Shown here piece by piece: positions 7,339 through 13,422 of a stretch of 30,585 nt of DNA. The stretch is from Chloroflexota bacterium (lineage in GTDB: Bacteria > Chloroflexota > Ktedonobacteria > Ktedonobacterales > Ktedonobacteraceae): NCBI GenBank assembly GCA_902812455.1, contig CADDZH010000065.1, positions 1 through 30,585 on the forward strand. Reading direction: 5' to 3'. A program made the position numbers and the translations under genes. Every line of letters begins with the position of its first letter. Positions within the stretch are counted from its first letter, which is position 1. The notes beneath the pieces are model-generated. The model made no database searches. It saw only the letters and a program-made list of their open reading frames with translations, and was not told the origin of the DNA.

Positions 7339-7463
7339 GCGCCTTTGCCGTCTAATGCGATGGATAATTTTTCGGCGGCATTTTCGTCGGCTGGAGCCAC
7401 CATTTCGTCCACGAAATCGACCATCCACTGGTAGGCTTCATGGGAAGGAATGCGCTCAATGGC
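7339..7463 (-). repeat. Second copy of a 125-bp UPF0158 gene segment (direct repeat of 5935-6059)
   Basis: The segment matches 5935-6059 in the same orientation, with about seven mismatches in 125 bases. Leftward it encodes the same part of UPF0158 (ERIPSHEAYQWMVDF and the KLSIALDGKGA block), bounded by an upstream in-frame TGA and by loss of similarity after GKGA. Neither copy is a full gene. The two copies bracket the toxin-antitoxin genes. Confidence 0.85.
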
Positions 7464-7475
7464 GACGTAATGGAC

Positions 7476-8048
7476 TCAGGCTCCGTACAAGCTGATTTCT
7501 TTCTGCCGCGCATAACGCTGGATTTCATGCACGTCCGTTATGCCCTTGGCGATGGCTTCCTGAATCCATTCGTACATCTCGTATTTATTTTGATAGAGCC
7601 GATTACTGCAAAAGATGTTGCGGCGAGCAAAAGGCGGTGGAGTCGTTTTGCGCATGTGTTCTCGAATTGTTGGATCATCCGCCCGTTGGGTATACCACCA
7701 CGGAGTATCAAGAATATAGGAGGGGTCTTGTATCCATTCTGGACAGGGTTGGTGATAAAGATCACAAAGGTATTCGACAGATGCAGCACAAAAAGCTCCC
7801 CAACGCCGGGTATATTCAGTTTCCTGCTCTGGCTTGATCAAAGGCTCCTTTACCAAATCGGGTCGGATATGTTTTGCGTAGCCAAACCAGGCGTTGGCAA
7901 AATCGCCCAGGGCTGTCCAGGAATCTTCTCCCTGGCAAATCCGTTGGTAGGCGTATGCCATGGTATCGATTGTTGCAGGTAGCGATGGGGGGTCTTTATG
8001 CCGGTCGGCGTAATCTTGTGCCATGAGGCGCAGAGTTTCAAACTTCAT
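7476..8048 (-). CDS. Unknown protein encoded with a nucleotidyltransferase-like gene
   Basis: This 190-residue protein is soluble-looking and rich in tryptophan, tyrosine and charged residues (YAYQRICQGEDSWTALGDF, TPWWYTQRADDPTIREHMRK, YEMYEWIQEAIAKGI). I recognise no domain. It starts two bases after the stop of the nucleotidyltransferase gene, so the two are almost surely co-transcribed and translationally coupled. The C-terminal third could bind an RNA or protein partner, but that is a guess. The position in a toxin-antitoxin-rich patch suggests a partner role in a two-gene toxin-antitoxin or defence unit. It lacks the Rx4-6H motif of HEPN partners. Confidence 0.75.
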   Translation of the reverse strand: MKFETLRLMAQDYADRHKDPPSLPATIDTMAYAYQRICQGEDSWTALGDFANAWFGYAKHIRPDLVKEPLIKPEQETEYTRRWGAFCAASVEYLCDLYHQPCPEWIQDPSYILDTPWWYTQRADDPTIREHMRKTTPPPFARRNIFCSNRLYQNKYEMYEWIQEAIAKGITDVHEIQRYARQKEISLYGA

Positions 8049-8050
8049 GG

Positions 8051-8602
8051 TCAGGCTTCTCTCCCAAAAAGTTGGTTCAGAGCGTTTTCAATACTTTCGG
8101 CATGCTTCTGTTGACCACCTGGTAAGATATACCGATCCAATAACTGTTGAGCCTGTTGACGTGTTTGGATCTTTGTTTTCGGTACTAGTATAGCACAATC
8201 CTCAAGGTCTTTTTGGCGGCCCGCGATGATTTTGAGTGCCAGGATATACTCATTGTCTGGGACATAAACATGGAGTGGCCCAAAGCGTTTCCACAGCTTG
8301 CCATCAGGCACGATCACTTCATCGTACATCAGCATCTGAGCAAGATAGTTCAACCAGTCAGCATCGAGGTCATGTTTTTGTTTGATAACCTGAACGCTCT
8401 CACGGAGCGGAACATAAGCTCGTTGCAGTCCATCTTCGTCGAGCCAGAAGATGTCTATGTCTTTGGTGGAACGGGGTGCATTGGCGAATAGGAGCATGTA
8501 TGCGCCCCCTATCAGAAGGACGCGAACAGGCTTTTTAAGTCCTCGGTTTTTTAGTTCTGCCCCCAACTCAGCGAGGTAACGTTTTATGTCTCTTGCTTCC
8601 AT
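8051..8602 (-). CDS. Nucleotidyltransferase-fold protein (DUF6036 / AbiEii-like)
   Basis: The 183-residue protein shows the nucleotidyltransferase core: LLIGGAYMLLFANAPRSTKD (GG at 32-33) followed by DIDIFW with the two metal-binding aspartates D48 and D50. Downstream are the YILALKIIAGRQKDLED helix, typical of this group (DUF6036, related to AbiEii), and a C-terminal HAESIENALNQLF helix. Related proteins act as toxins in AbiE and MenT-type systems, others are tRNA-modifying or of unknown role. AGAGG five bases before ATG 8602 fixes the start. The gene is first in a two-gene unit with the unknown 190-residue protein. Family assignment is fairly firm; toxin function is inference. Confidence 0.8.
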   Translation of the reverse strand: MEARDIKRYLAELGAELKNRGLKKPVRVLLIGGAYMLLFANAPRSTKDIDIFWLDEDGLQRAYVPLRESVQVIKQKHDLDADWLNYLAQMLMYDEVIVPDGKLWKRFGPLHVYVPDNEYILALKIIAGRQKDLEDCAILVPKTKIQTRQQAQQLLDRYILPGGQQKHAESIENALNQLFGREA

Positions 8603-8652
8603 CTTTGCCTCTCAGGTTATCTGTTACAGAAAAAGATTGGCTTTACTATAGA

Positions 8653-9837
8653 CTAGCGCGAGATGGTACCGATTTCCAGGCCATAATTGAATTGATCTCT
8701 CCAGGGTTTCCCCTCCGCAAAACGTGTTGCCCGGAATGGGTACAGGTCAACGGTTGTGGCTCGTCCCCCTGTAATAAGCTCTGCCAGGCACTTACCTATG
8801 GCTGGACTTGTTTTGAAAGAGGTGCCACTATCGCCTGCCATGCAGAAAAGACCCTCATATTGATCCAGCCGGCCAATGATTGGGCGCGAATCAGGGCTAT
8901 CCATGAGCATACATGCCCAGTTGCCTCGCACCACACTCTGGCGCATGATGGGGAAACGCCGGGAGAGTTGCTGGCGGCAAATATTGATATAGTCCTGGGA
9001 GACAGCTTCACTGTAGTTATTGGGATCACCTGGTTCAGGGAACATACTTTCTGTTCCCACAAGTGTACAATTGCCATCAATGGGGCGTGCCCACATGCGC
9101 TGTATCTTATCAATATAGGTCATATGTCTGGTGGAACGCTCCATAGGCCAGCGAAAGACAGTCACACGTCCAGGCCGGGGAACTAATCCGAGATCGATGT
9201 GCAACGGGGCAAAAAGTTGATTGGCCCAGGCTCCGGCGATAATGACAACCACTGGCGCCAGAATTGTTTCTTTTGTGGTCTCGACTCCCTTGACTCGATC
9301 CCCCGAAACCAGCACACGTGTCACCTCTGTTTCAAACTGAAAGGTAACGCCCAGGTCCATGCTGGCACGAGCCAGGGAGTAGATCGATGCGTTAGGATCA
9401 GCATAGCCCGACTCCGGTTCATAAGCCACCCGTGTTACATCACCTGTCCAGAGGGATGGATCTAGCTCCTGCGCATCTTGCGGCGAGATCGCCCGCGTAT
9501 TGACGCCAACCCGGCGCATCATGGCAAGGTTCGCTTCCAGGTGCGCCAGATACTCAGGAGGGGTAAAGACGAGCAAGCCAAGCGGCTGAAAACCGCAATC
9601 CCCACCCACCATTTCCTTCCAATGCTGAAAATACTTCAGGCTCTCAAAGGCCAGGCGTACTTCAGGTTCATTTGTGTAATGCATCCTGACCAGCGCCCCA
9701 CTCTTGCCAGTCGCGCCGGATCCAAGATACTGGCGCTCGACCACCACCACCCGCTTCACACCGGCCCTGGCCAGGTGAAAGGCGGTACTGGTACCATTGG
9801 CGCCAGCCCCAATCACGACTACATCTGCTGTTTCCAT
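8653..9837 (-). CDS. FAD-dependent oxidoreductase of the DAO family (sarcosine/glycine oxidase-like)
   Basis: The 394-residue protein has the N-terminal Rossmann FAD site ADVVVIGAGANGTSTAFHLA, followed by VVVVERQYLGSGATGKSGAL, in which the glutamate contacts the FAD ribose. A C-terminal FAD block reads DSRPIIGRLDQYEGLFCMAG, then GTSFKTSPAIGKCLAELI. This is the pattern of the SoxB/glycine oxidase branch, which oxidises secondary or N-methyl amino acids, but the substrate cannot be read from sequence. AGAAGGAG six bases before ATG 9837 supports the start. It stands as a single gene, 50 bases from the nucleotidyltransferase start. No heterosarcosine oxidase partners (soxA, soxD, soxG) are nearby, which favours a monomeric enzyme. 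Confidence 0.9.
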   Translation of the reverse strand: METADVVVIGAGANGTSTAFHLARAGVKRVVVVERQYLGSGATGKSGALVRMHYTNEPEVRLAFESLKYFQHWKEMVGGDCGFQPLGLLVFTPPEYLAHLEANLAMMRRVGVNTRAISPQDAQELDPSLWTGDVTRVAYEPESGYADPNASIYSLARASMDLGVTFQFETEVTRVLVSGDRVKGVETTKETILAPVVVIIAGAWANQLFAPLHIDLGLVPRPGRVTVFRWPMERSTRHMTYIDKIQRMWARPIDGNCTLVGTESMFPEPGDPNNYSEAVSQDYINICRQQLSRRFPIMRQSVVRGNWACMLMDSPDSRPIIGRLDQYEGLFCMAGDSGTSFKTSPAIGKCLAELITGGRATTVDLYPFRATRFAEGKPWRDQFNYGLEIGTISR

Positions 9838-9885
9838 TCCTTGCTCCTTCTGCTATTGCTCTAACTGATGCGTTCGGTAAATGTA

Positions 9886-10033
9886 TGCAGGAACATCAGG
9901 GCCGATCATGAATGTTAACAAATTCATCGGGGGTATGATGGATTGCCTTTGGGCCGATCAATCGGCACTGGGCGCGATAAATCGGCCCCTACATCTATCC
10001 GGGCATGATTTTGTTCATCCTCATCATCGGCCC
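9886..10033. repeat. Intergenic cluster of GCCGAT-type palindromic elements
   Basis: The best copy is 9951-9991: GGGCCGATCAATCGGC, a short spacer, then GCGCGATAAATCGGCCCCTAC. Partial copies lie at about 9898-9932 (GGGCCGATCATGAATG and ATTCATCGGGGG) and 10024-10038 (CATCGGCCCCTACGAA). The cluster fills the gap between two leftward genes and reaches the stop of the upstream one. It is the same family as the copies inside purN and purL. Confidence 0.8.
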
Positions 10034-11041
10034 CTACGAATTTGCCGAATGAACCACTAACATCATCTCCAGTTCGATCTCATCATGGATGGGAATCTGG
10101 TCGTTGCCGATCAAGGAGATGCCCGGCTTCAGTTGGCGGGCGGCATCGACTGCATAGCGATGAACGGCGACGAGCCTGAAGCCACGCTTTTGATAGAAGC
10201 GCAGCGCGTGCAGATTATCATTCGTAGTGATCAGCCAGAGCCGCTTGCAGCCAGCTTCTCGTGCCGCCTGCGTAACTGCCTGGATGAGCCTTGTGCCTAT
10301 GCCGATCCCCGGCTTTGTGCTATTGAGCGTAACGATCTCACACTGCTCATCTTCCACTGTGTAGGTGAGCAGTCCTACCGGGTTCCCTTTGAGAATAGCG
10401 ACGAAGCCGGGCAGCGTGTGAGGATAGTAAACCTTGCCATGAACCACGATGATCGTATCGCCCCACTGTTCGATGATAAATTGTCGTACCCATTCACTGT
10501 CTTCGGGGGTCAGCGGTCTCACCTGCAGGGGAAGGCTTTCGATGGGCCGGTGAGGATGCCTGTTGTAGGTATAGATGGCCTCGGCCTGGATGCGCAGGTA
10601 GACGCCTTCGCCCCACTCGCCAGCCTTCGTATGGGTGCATGCGTATAGCAGGTTCTCCAGCGTCTCAAAATCCGGGTGATCAGGTGAGATGACGGTCGCG
10701 TAGCCATGCACGATGATCGCCAGCTCGTTTTCATGAAACAGGGTCAGGCTGACAGCGGGCCGCTTCATGATATGGCGTGTGCGCGCTGCCGTAGCCACGG
10801 TGGGGATGTAGATCTCGCCCCGGTAGAGCAGCGAACCGATCGGGGCAATGCGTGGCTCGCCTTTCGTCGTGACCGTTGCCAGCGCGACGGTTTGCACGCC
10901 CTGCCAGCAATCGATCAGCTCCTGAGCGGTGAGCGAGTGTTCCGGCATCTGAAACGAGCGGCGCAAGAAAGCTCCCGCCCGCTCGATGCTGTGGTCTAAA
11001 AGGGCCTGCAAGCGCTCGATGTCTTCCTGCGTTTCTTCCAT
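10034..11041 (-). CDS. Fusion of a pyridoxamine-phosphate-oxidase-like (FMN split barrel) domain with a GNAT acetyltransferase
   Basis: In this 335-residue protein, residues about 36-165 form a PNPOx-like split barrel (TVALATVTTKGEPRIAPIGS, TVATAARTRHIMKRPAVSLT), the fold that binds FMN, haem or F420. Residues about 172-320 are a GNAT acyltransferase with the acetyl-CoA loop KPGIGIGTRL (243-252), TTNDNLHALRFYQKRGFRL and a late QIPIHDEIELEM strand. Both halves appear intact. Substrates are unknown; the fusion suggests a redox- or cofactor-linked acetyltransfer, or simple detoxification. The C-terminal codons border a palindrome cluster, and the palindrome's CATCGGCCCC arm ends just outside the stop. 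I see no ribosome site clearly deciding the start; ATG 11041 is the first. Confidence 0.85.
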   Translation of the reverse strand: MEETQEDIERLQALLDHSIERAGAFLRRSFQMPEHSLTAQELIDCWQGVQTVALATVTTKGEPRIAPIGSLLYRGEIYIPTVATAARTRHIMKRPAVSLTLFHENELAIIVHGYATVISPDHPDFETLENLLYACTHTKAGEWGEGVYLRIQAEAIYTYNRHPHRPIESLPLQVRPLTPEDSEWVRQFIIEQWGDTIIVVHGKVYYPHTLPGFVAILKGNPVGLLTYTVEDEQCEIVTLNSTKPGIGIGTRLIQAVTQAAREAGCKRLWLITTNDNLHALRFYQKRGFRLVAVHRYAVDAARQLKPGISLIGNDQIPIHDEIELEMMLVVHSANS

Positions 11042-11070
11042 ACCCTCTAGTATATGCCAGAGATCAAGTT

Positions 11071-11475
11071 TTATTCGGCTGGCCGTTCGAGGGCGAAGAT
11101 AGGAATTTCGCGGGTCGTCTTCTTTTGATATTCTCCATAAGGGGGAAACACTTCTACGGCTCTCTTAAATGCCCGTTCTCGCTCATCTCCCTTGAGAAGG
11201 CGGGCGGTGGCAGTAAATTTCTCCCTGCCAACCTCAACCGTCACTTGCGGGTGAGCCAGCAAGTTGAAATACCAGTCAGGATGTCTTGGCGAGCCTCCTT
11301 TGGAAGCGACTGCAAGCAGGCGATTGCCATCAATCACAAGCATCAAGGGAACTGTGTGGGGCTGACCTGTTCTGGCTCCTGTCGTTGTGAGCAGCATTAA
11401 TGACTCCCAACCCTGGCCTCCATTGGCGTGAAATTCCTCTATAACCGCTTTATTTCGTTCATTCCAGGTAGTCAT
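11071..11475 (-). CDS. Deazaflavin (F420)-dependent nitroreductase-family protein (Ddn-like)
   Basis: The product is about 134 residues. It shows the DUF385/Ddn pattern: LMLLTTTGARTGQPHTVPL, VIDGNRLLAVASKGGSPRHP, WYFNLLAHPQVTVEVG and RAFKRAVEVFPPYGEYQKKT. Proteins of this family use reduced F420 to reduce nitro compounds, quinones or similar acceptors. AGGAG nine bases before ATG 11475 supports that start; a TTG one codon upstream is the alternative. F420 is known from actinobacteria, archaea and some Chloroflexota, which fits the inferred host. The gene lies 29 bases before the PNPOx-GNAT gene on the same strand, so the two may form an operon. Confidence 0.9.
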   Translation of the reverse strand: MTTWNERNKAVIEEFHANGGQGWESLMLLTTTGARTGQPHTVPLMLVIDGNRLLAVASKGGSPRHPDWYFNLLAHPQVTVEVGREKFTATARLLKGDERERAFKRAVEVFPPYGEYQKKTTREIPIFALERPAE

Positions 11476-11502
11476 CAATCAAATCTCCTCTTCAACATAG
11501 CA

Positions 11503-11625
11503 AGAGCTTATCCGAAAACTAGATCAAGGCCTGACTCCCACAAGGGGAGTCACCACATTTCCTGCATTAGGAGCCAGAAGATGTAGTGGCCTCCCTTGTG
11601 GAGGTCAGGTTGCCGAATAAACTCT
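11503..11625. mobile_element. MITE-like 123-bp palindromic element
   Basis: The ends AGAGCTTATCCGAAAA (11503-11518) and the complement of 11610-11625 match at 12 of 16 bases, and the inner arms 11530-11560 and 11579-11609 are also inverted with few mismatches (GACTCCCACAAGGGGAGT against GGCCTCCCTTGTGGAGGTC). The whole forms a long hairpin with no coding capacity. GAGCTTATCCGAAAA-like ends occur on several insertion-sequence families, so this could be a non-autonomous derivative. No target duplication is evident. Confidence 0.55.
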
Positions 11626-11851
11626 AAAAACCCAGTGCAATTCTAGGGAGAGCCATATTAACTTCCCCTACTATTAAAAACATCTTTGTTTAGAGCACCT
11701 ATTCCAACCAGGCAGGGTTCAATTGTGAAAAAGAGTCTTTGCCTTACAAGAGAACCTGGTTGATGGTTGCCGTCCTCATAAACATGTTGTATCCTCATCA
11801 TTGAGAAAGTTAAAAATTGCTAGTGGGCAGTGAAAAGAAAGGTTTTGATAC
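11626..11851. other. P450 upstream region without a gene
   Basis: No coding frame is convincing. AACCAGG (11706-11712) and CCTGGTT (11755-11761) could pair across a 42-base loop or serve as a split operator. The stretch is AT-richer than its surroundings and probably contains the P450 promoter, but I cannot place -35 and -10 boxes with confidence. Confidence 0.4.
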
Positions 11852-13045
11852 ATGCAACAACCAACTGGAGCTCGTTCAGGTGCATCTACGCTGTTTCGTC
11901 CACAGACGCTGGAAGAGATTCCACAGACCTTCGCCTGGTTTGAGGAGATGCGCACCCAGCACCCGGTCTTTTATGATGAGACGATGCCAATGCCCATGTG
12001 GCAGGTCTTTCGTTACGAAGACGTGACAACGGTACTGACCGATTATAGCCGCTTTTCTTCGCAGCCACTGGGAGTCTTTATGGGCTCGTTCCTCAGGGAT
12101 ACGCTTATTACGAAAGACCCACCAGACCACCGCAAGTTGCGCAACCTGGTCAACCAGGCGTTCACGACGAGGGCAGTGGCCCGCCTTGCGGATCGTATTA
12201 CGCAGATTTCGCAAGAGTTGCTGAACCAGGTGAAAGCACAGGGCAGGATGGATGTGGTCTCGGACATAGCCTTTCCCTTGCCCGCCAAGGTCATTGCGGA
12301 GATGCTGGGCGTACCTCCTCAAGACTGGGATATCTTTCGGCGCTGGGCGCATGGCGGGCCAGAGTCCAGGGAAGCGCGCCAGGAGGGAAGGCGCTCTATG
12401 CAAGAGGAGATGTCTGATTATTTCCTGGCGCTGCTGCGGGAACGAGAGCGAGCGCCGCGTGAGGACCTGATCAGCGCGCTGAGCAAAGCTGAAGTTGACG
12501 GCGAGCGGCTGAGCGAATACGAGCTGGTGCAATTTTGCAAGCTGCTGCTGGGCGCGGGCCAGGAAACAACCAAGAACCTGATTGCGAATGCCATTGTCTG
12601 CTTTACGGATCATCCAGAGACTATGGAACGCCTCAAGCGCGAACCCTCTTTGATGCCAAAGGCGATAGAAGAGGTGCTGCGCTACCTGCCACCGGTCTGG
12701 TTTCTCTTCCGCCAGACCAGAAGCGATGTCGAAATGGGCGGGCAGCACATTCCTGCTGATCAGTTTGTGCTGGCCTGGACGGCCTCAGCCAACCGTGACG
12801 CGGCACAGTTCCCTGATCCAGAGCGGTTTGATATCGAGCGCGAACCGAATCGCCACCTGGCGTTTGGTCACGGCGTTCACTTCTGCGTTGGCGCTCCGCT
12901 CGCCCGCCTGGAAGCCAAAATTGTCCTGTCAATGATGCTGGAGCAACTACCAGACCTGCAACGAGTGGAAGATTTCCCGATCACTGTCCATGCCGGCATC
13001 GTCTTTGTGATCAGGTCGCTGCCGGTGACCTTCCAGCCGCGATAG
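11852..13045 (+). CDS. Cytochrome P450
   Basis: This soluble bacterial P450 (397 residues) carries the full signature set: helix-C HRKLR (93-97), the I-helix oxygen-activation motif AGQETT (235-240), ExxR in EEVLR (E274, R277), and the haem loop FGHGVHFCVGAPLARLE with C345 as the iron ligand. It is a monooxygenase needing an external electron donor; no ferredoxin or reductase is next to it. The substrate is not predictable. The start ATG is preceded by GAAAAGAAAGG about 12 bases upstream. Downstream, after a hairpin, a small conserved gene lies on the same strand. Base use matches neighbours, so there is no sign of recent transfer. Confidence 0.96.
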   Translation: MQQPTGARSGASTLFRPQTLEEIPQTFAWFEEMRTQHPVFYDETMPMPMWQVFRYEDVTTVLTDYSRFSSQPLGVFMGSFLRDTLITKDPPDHRKLRNLVNQAFTTRAVARLADRITQISQELLNQVKAQGRMDVVSDIAFPLPAKVIAEMLGVPPQDWDIFRRWAHGGPESREARQEGRRSMQEEMSDYFLALLRERERAPREDLISALSKAEVDGERLSEYELVQFCKLLLGAGQETTKNLIANAIVCFTDHPETMERLKREPSLMPKAIEEVLRYLPPVWFLFRQTRSDVEMGGQHIPADQFVLAWTASANRDAAQFPDPERFDIEREPNRHLAFGHGVHFCVGAPLARLEAKIVLSMMLEQLPDLQRVEDFPITVHAGIVFVIRSLPVTFQPR

Positions 13046-13066
13046 GAAAGGGCCAGGCATGGGGGT

Positions 13067-13087
13067 GCAAGGGGCTTTGCCCCCTGC
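13067..13087. repeat. GC-rich hairpin downstream of the P450 gene
   Basis: GCAAGGGGC (13067-13075) pairs with GCCCCCTGC (13079-13087) with one mismatch around a 3-base loop. It could slow or end transcription, but there is no following T-run, so a classic intrinsic terminator is not shown. Confidence 0.4.
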
Positions 13088-13182
13088 CGGGGATTGGAGA
13101 CGCGGTCTGGGAGAGCGTGCGCCGGGGACCCAATTTTTCTAACTTAAAATGTCAGGTGATTATGCACTAGGAACGGAGCGAG

Positions 13183-13422
13183 ATGATGGAAACCGGGGAT
13201 AGCGCGCCGAGCTTTGCGCGGGATATTCAACCGCTGTTCCGTGAGAGCGACCGGGCGTCAATGAAGTTCGCGTTCGACCTGTGGAACTACCAGGATGTGC
13301 GTACACACGCTGAGATTATCCTTGAGCGACTGGGGGAGGGAACGATGCCGTGCGACAGGGAGTGGCCGGAGGAGCAGGTGGCCCAGTTCCGCCGCTGGGT
13401 TGAGGCGGGCATGCCCGCTTAG
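13183..13422 (+). CDS. Small conserved-looking protein of unknown function
   Basis: This 79-residue soluble protein reads as one compact unit: SFARDIQPLFRESDRASMKF, then FDLWNYQDVRTHAEIILERL, EGTMPCDREWPEEQVAQFRR and a final WVEAGMPA. I have seen the DIQPLFR...MPCD...FRRWVEAGMP pattern in short hypothetical proteins of several phyla, but I know no function. GGAG lies four to seven bases before ATG 13183/13186. Its TAG stop (13420-13422) overlaps the TAA of the convergent regulator gene. It may share a transcript with the P450. Confidence 0.75.
   Translation: MMETGDSAPSFARDIQPLFRESDRASMKFAFDLWNYQDVRTHAEIILERLGEGTMPCDREWPEEQVAQFRRWVEAGMPA

Noticed and set aside
13067..13087. Intrinsic terminator after the P450 gene
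   Set aside because: The hairpin is good but has no T-tract; it is listed only as a repeat.
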